DNA of 64,000 nucleotides from Clostridiales bacterium (lineage in GTDB: Bacteria > Bacillota > Clostridia > Oscillospirales > Oscillospiraceae): assembly GCA_003150355.1 (NCBI GenBank), contig QAMJ01000011.1, positions 62,001 through 126,000 of the forward strand. Reading direction: 5' to 3'. Both the position numbers and the translations under genes were made by a program. Each line of letters starts with the position of its first letter. Position 1 is the stretch's first letter. Of the stretch, positions 7,700 through 16,189 are shown in pieces. The notes below the pieces were generated by a model. That model had not been told where the DNA came from, searched no databases, and saw nothing but the letters and a program-made list of their open reading frames with translations.

Positions 7700-9103
7700 T
7701 TACATGAAGCGCTCCATGAACTGTGCCAGTTCGTCCTTGATCTTTGCCTGACCGGCAAGCAGGTTCTCCTTCAGCTTCTCCTGCTCCCCTGTCAGCCCGT
7801 CTCTGATCTCCGCGTATCCACGGCGCAGCTCATTGACGCGCGCCTGCTGCTTCTCGCGGCTGCGGTTATAGGCGTCCATTGTCTTTGCGATGCTGTGGAA
7901 AAACTCGTCCGACATTCCCTCGTGCTCCGGGTACTTCCCGGCGCGGTAATTGTCGATAACCACCGCGTAGCGCTCCCATGCGTGGCCGATCGCGTCCTCC
8001 CACGAGATATAGATATCCCGCTGCGCCGCCTCGCCGATGCGCTTCATCGCCTCCGGCTCCCGGCACAGCTCTTCGAGCTTTGCCGCCATGCTGTCGGCAT
8101 TCTCTTCTATCAGCACGCCGCTGACGTTATCCGTCACATCCTCCGCCGCGCAGCTTCCCGCGACGAGCACGCTGCCCAGTGCGCATGCCGCGGCCTCGCG
8201 CACGACAAGGCCGTTCGTGTCAAAGGTCGACGGGAACAGGAACATGTCCGCACGGCAGTACCACGCACGGATGAGGTTGCGGTCGTGGATCGGCGGTGAG
8301 AAGAACACCCTGTCGCTCAGCCCGAGCTTCTCCGTCAGCGCGACGATCTCGTCCTTGTCGTTGCCGCCGCCGACAAACACCATGCGGAAATCCTGCCCGC
8401 TCTCGCGCAGCTTCGCAAGACCCTCAAGGATTATCCTGATGCCCTTGTACCACATCATCCTGCCGACGAACAGGAACACCGGCACATTCTCCGGCAGGTC
8501 GTAGCCCTCGGTCACCTGCGCAATGAGCGCATCTTCTACTCTCCCCTGCGGGAAGTCCACGCCGTTGGGCATGACGATGTAATCGCCCTCATAGCCGATG
8601 GCGCGCAGGTTCTCGCCCGCGCCGCGGCTCACTGTCCACACCTCGTCGCAGGCGGAGATGTTCGCCGCGAGCAGCGCCTTGGCCTCCTCCTGCAGGAGCT
8701 TGCCGCGTATGGCGTTCGCGATGTCTATGTCGAACTTCGTGTGGTAGGTCATCACCACCGGGACCTTTATTCTGTCCCGCAGCGAGCGCGCGAGCATCGT
8801 TGAGGTTATCGGGCAGTGGCTGTGGATAATGTCAAAGTTCCCGGCCTCAAGGGTTTTCTGCACCGCCGCCGAGAACGGGAAGCCCGCTCTGTAGCCCACA
8901 AGCTTCGTCATGTCAACGCTCGGATAGCGCACCACCGGGAAGGGATAGACCGAGTCGTCCGCCTCCGGGTTATCGGGCGTGACGACCACGGCGCTGCCGA
9001 ATTTCTCCGTGATTATCTGCGCGTAGTTCGTGACGGCGTTCGCCACCCCGTCTATCTCCGGCGGGAACGAATCGTTTATCAGGCAAACGTTGAGCTTCGG
9101 CAT
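7700..9103 (-). CDS. Glycosyltransferase family 4 (diacylglycerol glucosyltransferase-like) with C-terminal coiled coil
   Basis: A 467-residue GT-B enzyme. The N-terminus (INDSFPPEIDGVANAV) and IIHSHCPITSTMLAR are typical of GT4 enzymes that glycosylate membrane lipids such as diacylglycerol. The C-terminal domain has FLFVGRMMWYKGIRIILEG and the nucleotide-sugar motif, in which the first Glu of the usual E-x7-E is Asp (FDTNGLVVREA). The last 80 residues are charged and helical (SREKQQARVNELRRG onwards), likely a coiled coil or membrane-surface helix. A short gap separates it from fbp upstream on the same strand. A role in glycolipid synthesis is inferred. Confidence 0.85.
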   Translation of the reverse strand: MPKLNVCLINDSFPPEIDGVANAVTNYAQIITEKFGSAVVVTPDNPEADDSVYPFPVVRYPSVDMTKLVGYRAGFPFSAAVQKTLEAGNFDIIHSHCPITSTMLARSLRDRIKVPVVMTYHTKFDIDIANAIRGKLLQEEAKALLAANISACDEVWTVSRGAGENLRAIGYEGDYIVMPNGVDFPQGRVEDALIAQVTEGYDLPENVPVFLFVGRMMWYKGIRIILEGLAKLRESGQDFRMVFVGGGNDKDEIVALTEKLGLSDRVFFSPPIHDRNLIRAWYCRADMFLFPSTFDTNGLVVREAAACALGSVLVAGSCAAEDVTDNVSGVLIEENADSMAAKLEELCREPEAMKRIGEAAQRDIYISWEDAIGHAWERYAVVIDNYRAGKYPEHEGMSDEFFHSIAKTMDAYNRSREKQQARVNELRRGYAEIRDGLTGEQEKLKENLLAGQAKIKDELAQFMERFM

Positions 9104-9120
9104 AGGTTTTCCTCCGTTGA

Positions 9121-11100
9121 TCAGGCTTTTCCATGCTTGATCGCGCCGGTGCGGTAGGCCTCCAGCAGCTTTTCGAGATCCGCTATCTGCGCTGCGATCT
9201 CGCAGCCGTCGTCCGTGTCGGCGATCTTGACGCGGTTGGGGTAGGTCTTGACCGGTATCATCCGCGAGTGCATGTCGAGGTTATTATATATCGACTCCTG
9301 CAGTGATGTAAAGGGCTCATGCTCGGAAAGATACATCTGGTGCGAATTTGATACAAGCGTATAGCCTGCGATGCCGGTGACGGACTGGTATGCCTTGGAC
9401 AGCCCGCCGTCGATGATCAGCAGCTTTCCGTCCACCTTTATCGGGCTCTCGCCTTTCTTTATCTTGACCGGGATATGCCCGTTCACAATGACGGCGTCCT
9501 TATCCGTTATCTCGAACTCCTCCAGTATCCTGTCGGCCATCTCGCGGGTATATGCCAGCTTGAAGTATGCGTCGGAGACCTCCTTGTGCGTCTGCTTATC
9601 GTCGAGGAAATAGCGCTCAAACGTCGCCATCTTATCCTTGCCGAACAGCGGCGACTTTGCCCCGCACCAGAGGTACCACATAAAGTCGCAGCCGCGCCGC
9701 CGCTCCTCCGAGCCCTCCTCGCCGTAGCGTCCCTGACGGGCGAGGCGCTCGCAGCAGTCGAACAGCGACTTGCCCGAGCATACATCCCCGTAGACGTTCA
9801 GCGTCGTGAAGCTGCCGTCCTTCTCCATCGGTATGCAGCCGTGGAACATCAGGCAGTTATTGTAATACTTATACATCGAGCCTTTCTTGTATATGAACTC
9901 AATGTGCCGCTGGAGCTTCTCGCAGTTGACGAAGGAGCTGACGAGCCCCTCTATGACCTTTGCCTCCTCCGGGCTGAGCGCGTAGGGCGCCGTAGGATCT
10001 ATCGTCGGGAAGTTCGTGTCCTTGAGCGGATACTCCTGCCCGCCGATCCTGAGCGCACCGCGTTCAAGGTCGAGCTTGTCGAGCAGCAGCCGATCCTCCA
10101 TCTCGTATTCCGGATGCGCAAGGATATCCTGCCCCTCAAGCTTGAACTGTATGATGCTTATCGCCTTGTGCATCTTCGCTATTACCGCGTCGCTGTGATC
10201 CTCATAAGCGTCCGGGTTCGAGCGCTTCGGCGCGAAGCATTCGCAGGGATCGTCCTCATAGACGCGCATGGCAAACATCGCCAGCGGCCTGATGTTTATC
10301 CCGTAGCCGTCCTCAAGGAAGTCGTAGTTGTTGTAGCGCAGGCAGATACGCACGGCGTTTGCGATGCAGCTGCGGTTCCCCGCCGCGGCCCCCATCCAGA
10401 GAATGTCGTGGTTGCCCCACTGGATATCGACATAGCGCTGCTTCTCCAGCTCGTCTATCACCAGATGCGGGCTGTCGCCGCGGTCGAATATATCGCCGAC
10501 GATGTGCAGCTTATCGATGACCGAGTTCTGCACAAGGTTGCACAGCGCAACGATGAACTTGTCGGCTCTGCCTATGTCTATGATCGAGTCTATGATCTGG
10601 CTGTAATATTCCTCTTTGTTGAAGTCCTTGCTGCCGGTGGTCATAAGCTCGGTTATGACGTACTCGAAGTCCTTCGGCAGCATCTTCCTGACCTTTGACT
10701 GCGTGTATTTCGATGTTGTTATCTTGCACACAGATACGAGCTGCCGCAGCGTTATGGTGTACCACTCGCGCGTCGCCTTTCCGGTCTCCTTTATCTCCTG
10801 CAGCTTCAGCTCCGGATAATATATCAGCGTTGCAAGATTATCCCTGTCGCTTGAGGACACAAAGTCTCCCAGCGCCTGATCGATCTTGCGGCGCACCGAG
10901 CCCGAGGCGTTGTGCAGGATATGCCTGAAGCCCTCGTACTCCCCGTGGATATCGCTTATGAAGTGCTCCGTTCCTTTCGGCAGGTTAAGTATCGCCCGGA
11001 GGTTGATTATCTCCGTGCTGACCGCCTGAATGGTCGGATAGGTTCTGGATAAAAGCCTGAGATATTTCAGTTCGTCCCTGCTCAGTTCCATGTCCTTCAT
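9121..11100 (-). CDS. fbp: Fructose-1,6-bisphosphatase, class III
   Basis: A 659-residue protein, close to the roughly 670 of the Bacillus class III enzyme, which removes the 1-phosphate of fructose 1,6-bisphosphate in gluconeogenesis. The metallophosphoesterase motifs are clear: DIHGEYEG (Asp50, His52), GDIFDRGDSPH, WGNHDILWMG and, late, VNGHIPVK. The start at 11100 follows GAGGAGG by 5 bases; upstream in-frame residues are not family-like. It is divergent from the pyrophosphatase gene across a 505-base gap containing a LacI-type palindrome, which may control one or both. Confidence 0.95.
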   Translation of the reverse strand: MKDMELSRDELKYLRLLSRTYPTIQAVSTEIINLRAILNLPKGTEHFISDIHGEYEGFRHILHNASGSVRRKIDQALGDFVSSSDRDNLATLIYYPELKLQEIKETGKATREWYTITLRQLVSVCKITTSKYTQSKVRKMLPKDFEYVITELMTTGSKDFNKEEYYSQIIDSIIDIGRADKFIVALCNLVQNSVIDKLHIVGDIFDRGDSPHLVIDELEKQRYVDIQWGNHDILWMGAAAGNRSCIANAVRICLRYNNYDFLEDGYGINIRPLAMFAMRVYEDDPCECFAPKRSNPDAYEDHSDAVIAKMHKAISIIQFKLEGQDILAHPEYEMEDRLLLDKLDLERGALRIGGQEYPLKDTNFPTIDPTAPYALSPEEAKVIEGLVSSFVNCEKLQRHIEFIYKKGSMYKYYNNCLMFHGCIPMEKDGSFTTLNVYGDVCSGKSLFDCCERLARQGRYGEEGSEERRRGCDFMWYLWCGAKSPLFGKDKMATFERYFLDDKQTHKEVSDAYFKLAYTREMADRILEEFEITDKDAVIVNGHIPVKIKKGESPIKVDGKLLIIDGGLSKAYQSVTGIAGYTLVSNSHQMYLSEHEPFTSLQESIYNNLDMHSRMIPVKTYPNRVKIADTDDGCEIAAQIADLEKLLEAYRTGAIKHGKA

Positions 11101-11605
11101 GTCCGCCTCCTCAGCACAAAAATTTACGGTTTCTGGTAACTCAAGTATACCGTCATTCCTCCGAAAACACAACCTTTGTTTAGTATGCGTCAATGGCGGC
11201 TTTGGTTGATGCAAAGGCATGATATCTCAATGCTTCCGCGCTCTCCTCCGTCTTTTGCTTTCAGTTTTTTGTGCATTATCCCAGTCACATTTTCGCTAAA
11301 AAAATGCACATTATTCGTGTAAACCGGTTTACTAAAGAACTCGTCACGGGTTTTATTCATTTTACGTTTATTTTTTAACGTTATCGGTCTGATTCCACCC
11401 AGATTTTTTGTGGATTTTGTACATAAGTCTTAACAACTCTTCACACAATTTGGAGCTTCCTATGAATTTCGTCATTTTGCATCATTTTTCTCCGTTTCAG
11501 TGTTGCCATTTGGCCGTTTATAGTCTAAAATACACAAACACACGGAGTTGTCATTTTCAGTACGGCTGCCGGACAAAAATGAAAAAGATTGGAGAACTCT
11601 TACCC
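11101..11605. promoter_or_regulatory. Divergent control region between fbp and hppA with a LacI-type operator
   Basis: About 500 AT-richer bases without a gene. The palindrome GTAAACCGGTTTAC (11319-11332) has the AAACCGGTTT core bound by many LacI/GalR-family repressors; it is two bases longer at the centre than a CcpA cre box. The pyrophosphatase would have a leader of more than 200 bases if transcribed from near here. I could not identify convincing -35/-10 pairs for either gene, nor a known riboswitch. Confidence 0.55.
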
Positions 11606-13597
11606 ATGCATGTATTGATCTACCTTGTGCCTCTGCTCGCGATAGCGGCTCTCGCATTCGCGGCGTATAAGGCGAACTATGTCTCAAAAATGGCACCCGG
11701 CAGCAGCCGTATGCAGGAAATATCGAGCGCGATCGCTGAGGGCGCAAGCGCTTTTTTGAAGTCAGAATATACGATTCTGGCTGTTTTTATTCTTGTCCTG
11801 TTTGTCCTGATCGCCGTTTTCATTAATCTTGCCACAGCGCTGTGCTTTGTTGCGGGCGCCGGCTGCTCTATCCTCGCTGGCTTCTTCGGCATGCGCGTCG
11901 CCACCAAGGCCAATGTCCGCACCGCGAACGCCGCCCTTGAGCACGGCATGAACCGCGCCCTCTCTGTCGCTTTCTCCGGCGGCTCTGTCATGGGCATGTG
12001 CGTCGTCGGTCTCGGCCTTCTCGGATGCAGCCTTATCTACATCCTCACCGGCCGCTATGACATTCTCTTCGGCTTCTCCCTCGGCGCTTCCTCCATCGCG
12101 CTCTTCGCGCGCGTCGGCGGCGGCATCTATACCAAGGCAGCCGACGTCGGTGCCGACCTCGTCGGCAAGGTCGAGGCCGGCATCCCCGAGGACGACCCGC
12201 GCAACCCCGCCGTCATCGCCGATAACGTCGGCGATAACGTCGGCGACGTCGCCGGCATGGGCGCTGACCTCTTTGAAAGCTACGTCGGCGCTATCGTCTC
12301 CGCGATAACTCTCGGTGTCTCCGCCGTCGGTCTCTTCACCGGCGCCGGCGTCATCTTCCCCCTCGCCGTCGCGGCCGTCGGCATCTTCGCCTCCATCATC
12401 GCCACCTTCTTCGTCCGCGGCAGTGATGACTCCAACCCCCATAAGGCTCTGAAAATGGGCTCCTACGTCTCCGCCGTCATCGTCGCGGTCGGTGCCGTTA
12501 TCCTCAGCTATGTCTTCTTCGGCAGCCTCTACTGCGCCGCCGCGATCATCGCGGGGCTCATCGTCGGCCTCGTCATCGGCTTTGTCACCGAGGTCTACAC
12601 CTCCGAAGACTATTCCTCCGTCAAGCGCATCGCGAGCCAGTCGGAAACCGGCTCCGCCACCACCATCATCAGCGGCATCGCCGTCGGCATGATGAGCACA
12701 TGGGTGCCCATCGTCCTCATCTGCATCGGCATCTACATATCCTATTCCGTCACCGGCGACCTCTACGGCATCTCCCTTGCGGCCGTCGGCATGCTCTCCA
12801 CCACCGGCATCACCGTCGCCGTCGACGCCTACGGCCCCATCGCCGATAATTCCGGCGGCATCGCCCAGATGAGCGGCCTCGACCCCCACGTCCGTGAGAT
12901 CACCGATAAGCTCGACGCCGTCGGCAATACCACCGCCGCCATGGGCAAGGGCTTCGCCATCGGCTCCGCCGCGCTCACCGCGCTCGCCCTCTTCGTCTCC
13001 TACGCCTCTGAGGTCCAGCTCTCCGCCATCGACCTGCTCCAGCCCGATGTCGTCATTGGTCTGCTCATCGGCGGCATGCTCCCCTTCACCTTCTCCGCCC
13101 TCACTATGGACTCTGTCTCCAAGGCTGCCTATAAGATGATTGAAGAAGTCCGCCGTCAGTTCCGCGAGATTCCCGGCATCTTTGACGGCACCGGCAAACC
13201 CGATTACGGCACCTGCGTCGCCATCTCCACCAAGGCCGCACTGCGCGAGATGATCATTCCCGGCCTCCTCGCGGTCGTCTGCCCGCTGCTTGTCGGCATC
13301 CTGCTCGGCCCTGCCGCGCTCGGCGGTCTGCTCGCAGGCTCCCTCGTCTCCGGCGTCCTGCTCGCCATATACATGTCCAACGCCGGCGGCGCGTGGGATA
13401 ACGCCAAGAAGTACATCGAGAGCGGCTCGAACGGCGGCAAAGGCTCTGACGCGCATAAGGCCGCCGTCATCGGCGACACCGTCGGCGACCCGTTCAAGGA
13501 CACCGCCGGTCCCTCGATTAATATCCTCATCAAGCTCATGACCGTCGTGTCGGTCGTCTTCGCTCCCGTGTTCATCAAGATCGGCGGCCTGCTCTGA
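11606..13597 (+). CDS. hppA: Membrane-bound ion-translocating pyrophosphatase
   Basis: A 663-residue protein with about 16 membrane segments that couples pyrophosphate hydrolysis to proton or sodium export. The start at 11606 is favoured by GGAG 11 bases upstream; an ATG at 11579 would add nine residues without a good site. The signature DVGADLVGKVEAGIPEDDPRNPA (near residue 195), the acidic DNVGDNVGDVAGMGADLFES and the late NAGGAWDNAKKYIE / DTVGDPFKDTAGPS motifs are all present. The segment GNTTAAMGKGFAIG has Ala where potassium-independent enzymes have Lys, so it belongs to the potassium-dependent class. Whether it moves sodium or protons is not decided here. It probably recovers energy from biosynthetic pyrophosphate. 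Confidence 0.96.
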   Translation: MHVLIYLVPLLAIAALAFAAYKANYVSKMAPGSSRMQEISSAIAEGASAFLKSEYTILAVFILVLFVLIAVFINLATALCFVAGAGCSILAGFFGMRVATKANVRTANAALEHGMNRALSVAFSGGSVMGMCVVGLGLLGCSLIYILTGRYDILFGFSLGASSIALFARVGGGIYTKAADVGADLVGKVEAGIPEDDPRNPAVIADNVGDNVGDVAGMGADLFESYVGAIVSAITLGVSAVGLFTGAGVIFPLAVAAVGIFASIIATFFVRGSDDSNPHKALKMGSYVSAVIVAVGAVILSYVFFGSLYCAAAIIAGLIVGLVIGFVTEVYTSEDYSSVKRIASQSETGSATTIISGIAVGMMSTWVPIVLICIGIYISYSVTGDLYGISLAAVGMLSTTGITVAVDAYGPIADNSGGIAQMSGLDPHVREITDKLDAVGNTTAAMGKGFAIGSAALTALALFVSYASEVQLSAIDLLQPDVVIGLLIGGMLPFTFSALTMDSVSKAAYKMIEEVRRQFREIPGIFDGTGKPDYGTCVAISTKAALREMIIPGLLAVVCPLLVGILLGPAALGGLLAGSLVSGVLLAIYMSNAGGAWDNAKKYIESGSNGGKGSDAHKAAVIGDTVGDPFKDTAGPSINILIKLMTVVSVVFAPVFIKIGGLL

Positions 13598-13655
13598 TAC
13601 TATTATTTTATTAAAATCTTCAGTATATTTTTTCCCCGCCGAAACTGTACTTGCA

Positions 13656-13689
13656 TTTTGCCCCGCCATACGGCGGGGCAAAAATTTTT
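13656..13689. terminator. Intrinsic terminator after hppA
   Basis: GCCCCGCC and GGCGGGGC with a 4-base loop, flanked by TTTT and AAAA, then ATTTTTATTTTTT. It works for both hppA and the convergent holin gene. Confidence 0.9.
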
Positions 13690-13948
13690 ATTTTTTCATT
13701 TGCTTCGCGAGCTGATCCGCTCCCGTGGCCGAAAGCCCCGAAACAATGCCGACCGCTATCGCGTTGATGATATCCCCTGCTGGGAACTCCGGCACTGTGT
13801 ACATCGCCGCGATGCCGAGCAGCGCCCCGGCAGTGCCGCATATCACCGGTATGTACTTGTTGTCCGCGGGGCTTATCTTTACCGCCTCGCCTATGAGGTA
13901 AGCGATAACGCTTATCGCTGCGACTCCCGCAACTCCCATGAATTCCAT
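13688..13948 (-). CDS. Phage holin family protein
   Basis: An 86-residue membrane protein with two hydrophobic stretches (VAAISVIAYLIGEAVK and VICGTAGALLGIAAMYTV), a PAGDIINAIAVGIVSGLSATGADQLAKQ tail and a lysine-rich end, as in small clostridial phage holins. Start 13948 has AGGAG 7 bases upstream, whereas the ATG at 13954 would leave only one base. It would make pores that let an endolysin reach the wall. It is the last gene of a small reverse-strand lysis cassette whose endolysin is damaged. Confidence 0.75.
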   Translation of the reverse strand: MEFMGVAGVAAISVIAYLIGEAVKISPADNKYIPVICGTAGALLGIAAMYTVPEFPAGDIINAIAVGIVSGLSATGADQLAKQMKK

Positions 13949-13958
13949 GCTCATTCTC

Positions 13959-14180
13959 CTAATCCTTATATTTTTCCAGCGCCGTCATGCGCCTGTCCAT
14001 GACGCGTATCTGCTCCTCGACCACCGGCACGCGCCGCGCGAAGTTGTTGTGCTCCCTGACCTCGCGCGTCAGCTCCTCAAGCTTCGTCTCCGTCACAGCC
14101 TGCGAGCGGCTGTTGCTGATAAGCACGCCCATCAGCGTCAGCAGCCCCGTCACGACCGCGCCCGCTATCGTCTCCCACAT
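13959..14180 (-). CDS. XhlA/DUF7365-like phage lysis-associated protein
   Basis: A 73-residue protein with an N-terminal membrane segment (TIAGAVVTGLLTLMGVLISN) followed by a charged coiled coil (ETKLEELTREVREHNNFARR) ending near VVEEQIRVMDRRM. This layout and the REHNNFARR motif are typical of small proteins encoded between endolysin and holin in Firmicutes phages; they are thought to anchor or time lysis. It lies 10 bases upstream of the holin gene. Confidence 0.75.
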   Translation of the reverse strand: MWETIAGAVVTGLLTLMGVLISNSRSQAVTETKLEELTREVREHNNFARRVPVVEEQIRVMDRRMTALEKYKD

Positions 14181-14187
14181 TTTTCCT

Positions 14188-14737
14188 CTACCCTTTCAGA
14201 AGCCTGCTCCATGTTCTCTCTCCGCAGACTCCGTCCGTTTCTTCCGTCTTTACTCTCTGGAAAGCGCGCAGCCCTTCCTCCGTCGCCGCGCCGAACTCAC
14301 CGTCCGCGCCGTACCAGCCCACGCCGAAGCCGCGTCCGCGCAGCAGTATCTGCATCGCCCTCACCGCCTCGCCGGTGTCTCCCCTCTGCAGTACCGGCAG
14401 CTCAACGGCGGCATACTCCGCCGCCCGCTCCGTCTCCTGTTCCTCCTCCGTGTACCGCAATACGCAGTCCCACGGATAGTTATAGTACCCGCGCGTGCAT
14501 ATCTCGCGCCCGGTCTGGTCGCCGGTCTGACCGCCGGTCACAGTGCCGTATTCGTTAATGCTTGCCTGCACGAGCTGCCCGCCGCCGATATACAGGGCGG
14601 TGTGATGGACGTGGTTCAGGAGCACATCCCCGCGCTCAAGTCCCGCCCCGGTGTTAAGGTCGACGCTGCCCGTCACGTCCTCGAAGCCGCAGCCCGTCCT
14701 TGACAAAGCCCGTCCTGATCTTCTCCCAGTCCGTCAT
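14188..14737 (-). pseudogene. Truncated and frameshifted endolysin (peptidase remnant plus peptidoglycan-binding domain)
   Basis: The intact reading frame (14188-14706, 172 codons from a TTG) holds the second half of an NlpC/P60- or CHAP-type peptidase (GDVLLNHVHHTALYIGGGQL, with the His), a linker and a PG_binding_1 domain (VLQRGDTGEAVRAMQILL, then GEFGAATEEGLRAFQ). The catalytic Cys part is missing. An ATG at 14737 overlaps the upstream stop (ATGA) and begins MTDWEKIRTGFVK, but it is one base out of frame with the rest and stops after 27 codons. Removing one G near 14700 would join the two. I infer a decayed phage lysin that may still bind the wall. Confidence 0.7.
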
Positions 14738-14979
14738 GCTTCCCCGTCCGCGTACTTGCTCTGGTAAACGCTCCTGTATACCGGGCACCTCTCGTATGTG
14801 CCCACGCAGAACCTTCCCATGTGCCCGTCGCGGTTCGCCAGCGTCCTGAAGCTCATCGTCGCTTTTGTCTCCTCCATGCAGCCCTCGCAGGTTATGCTCC
14901 TCGCGCTGCGCTCATCGGATATGTAGAACGGGCAGCGCACATCCGCGTCTGTCCAGCATTCTTTTCGGTATTTACTCAT
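14734..14979 (-). CDS. Small cysteine-rich protein of phage origin
   Basis: An 81-residue protein with paired cysteines (CPFYISDE, then CEGC, then FCVGTYERCPVY) likely to bind zinc or iron. It lies directly before the endolysin remnant, overlapping by four bases, and its own start overlaps the tiny gene upstream. Similar small Cys proteins sit in the regulatory part of clostridial prophages, but I do not know their function. The tail is polar and Tyr-rich. Confidence 0.6.
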   Translation of the reverse strand: MSKYRKECWTDADVRCPFYISDERSARSITCEGCMEETKATMSFRTLANRDGHMGRFCVGTYERCPVYRSVYQSKYADGEA

Positions 14980-15088
14980 GCTCTGTTTCCTGCTCCTCCT
15001 CGTCGTTTTTCCCGCCGTATATCATCCACGGCGGATATCCCGTGCGTTCCATGCACCGCACGGTCGGGTCGTCCGCTATCAGCGTCAC
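14972..15088 (-). CDS. 38-residue protein at the head of the lysis cassette
   Basis: A GTG-started reading frame (MTLIADDPTVRCMERTGYPP onwards, acidic tail) with a strong AAAGGAGGGGG ribosome site. It overlaps the next gene by eight bases. The same frame stays open upstream through KGKPRKRRPG to near 15200 but has no good start codon. The function is not recognised. Confidence 0.5.
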   Translation of the reverse strand: MTLIADDPTVRCMERTGYPPWMIYGGKNDEEEQETEHE

Positions 15089-15201
15089 CGCTCCCCCTCC
15101 TTTATGATCATCCAACACTCCCGGCCGCCGCTTCCTTGGCTTCCCCTTGAGCTGTCGCCGCAGGCAACTGATGAGGTGGATTTCTCCCGTCCCCCGCCTC
15201 C

Positions 15202-15257
15202 GTAATCTTATTTTTATAAGATTACCCCTTGACTTCTCCTCCGCTTTCTATTAAAAT
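15202..15257 (+). promoter_or_regulatory. Promoter of the XRE regulator with an inverted-repeat operator
   Basis: TTGACT (15229-15234) and TAAAAT (15252-15257) are 17 bases apart and point to the XRE gene. Immediately upstream is a perfect 10-bp inverted repeat, GTAATCTTAT and ATAAGATTAC (15202-15225), separated by TTTT. Its place between divergent genes fits an operator for the adjacent repressor. Confidence 0.6.
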
Positions 15258-15402
15258 AAAGCCACGAGCAGTCCTTTCAGCGGCCAGACATCTTTCTTTT
15301 ATTTGATTCGCTTTGGATTATATCTCATATTTTTAAGATTTTCCAGTGTCTGCTCCCTCTTTTTTGCGATTTGTCATTATGCACATATATGGGGTGATTC
15401 TT

Positions 15403-15762
15403 TTGTTCAATTATGAAAGGTTTGATTCCCTCCGCCGGTCGAAGGGCATCACGCAGAAATTTATCGCGCAGTCCCTTGGCCGCAGCGCCACTCTCTGTCA
15501 GGACTGGAAGCAGCATAAGTCCCAGCCCAACGCTGCACAGCTCTCTGTCCTCGCCTCCATCCTCGATACCACCCCCCAGTACCTCTGCGATGAGAGTGAC
15601 GAAATCTCCCCTCTCTCCTCCGATGATGAGCTTGAGCAGCTCCTCACCGCCCTGCGTGACAGGGAAGACATGCGCCTGCTCTTCAAGCTCGCCAAGGACG
15701 CCACGCCCGACGATGTCCGTCAGGCCGTAAAGATCATCGAAGCACTAAGGGCGTCAGAATAA
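15403..15762 (+). CDS. XRE-family (Cro/CI-like) transcriptional regulator
   Basis: A 119-residue protein. A TTG start at 15403 is preferred, with GGGGTGAT a few bases upstream; an ATG at 15379 is the alternative. The N-terminal helix-turn-helix reads RFDSLRRSKGITQKFIAQSLG and then PNAAQLSVLASILDTTPQYL, a normal XRE fold. The acidic C-terminal half may mediate dimerisation. It is followed after seven bases by an ImmA/IrrE peptidase, the usual repressor/anti-repressor pair of phages and mobile elements. The gene is divergent from the lysis cassette, so it may repress it. Confidence 0.85.
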   Translation: MFNYERFDSLRRSKGITQKFIAQSLGRSATLCQDWKQHKSQPNAAQLSVLASILDTTPQYLCDESDEISPLSSDDELEQLLTALRDREDMRLLFKLAKDATPDDVRQAVKIIEALRASE

Positions 15763-15769
15763 GCTTACT

Positions 15770-16099
15770 ATGCTCGAATACTATGTCCGCCTTGTCTCCC
15801 TGCCCCGCGCCGTCGAGGGCGTCAGCGTCCCGAATGATGACGGCAGCTTCGATATCTATATAAATTCCCGTCTCTCCCCGCAGCAGCGTGAGGAGACGCT
15901 TGAGCATGAGCTGCGCCATCTGAAGCAGGAGCATTTTTATCTCGATCTGCCCCTGTCCCGCATGGAGCGTCAGGCCGACGGCGAATCGCTGAACGTTGTC
16001 CTCCATCCGCCGCAGGGCAAAGTCCCCTGTTTTTATTCCGAGTCTGCCCTTGCCCATTGGCTCCGGACAGTTGCTGCCCAACAGCACATAAAATTTTGA
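15770..16099 (+). CDS. ImmA/IrrE-family metallopeptidase
   Basis: A 109-residue protein with the zinc motif HELRH (His46, Glu47, His50) and a following ERQADGESL helix that can supply the third ligand. ImmA-type peptidases cleave the partner XRE repressor when induced, for example by DNA damage. It lies in an operon with the XRE gene. The protein is short, so only the catalytic core is present. Confidence 0.85.
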   Translation: MLEYYVRLVSLPRAVEGVSVPNDDGSFDIYINSRLSPQQREETLEHELRHLKQEHFYLDLPLSRMERQADGESLNVVLHPPQGKVPCFYSESALAHWLRTVAAQQHIKF

Positions 16100-16122
16100 T
16101 TCCGTCCGTGTTTCAAACACAC

Positions 16123-16151
16123 TTGACTTTTTCTCGCGGACGCGCTATATT
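16123..16151 (+). promoter_or_regulatory. Sigma-A-type promoter of thrC-thrB
   Basis: TTGACT and TATATT with a 17-base spacer, 39 bases before the thrC start. No T-box or leader hairpin is visible in the short leader. Confidence 0.8.
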
Positions 16152-16189
16152 ATCCCCGCCCATATCGTTCAATGAAGGAGACCTTTCCT

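Noticed and set aside
11408..11605. N-terminal extension of the pyrophosphatase from 11408
   Set aside because: The residues are unlike the family and a ribosome site supports the start at 11606.
11762..13681. A 639-codon reverse-strand open frame very rich in Gly and Asp
   Set aside because: It is antisense to hppA, whose motifs are complete, and it is caused by the third-position C bias of that gene.
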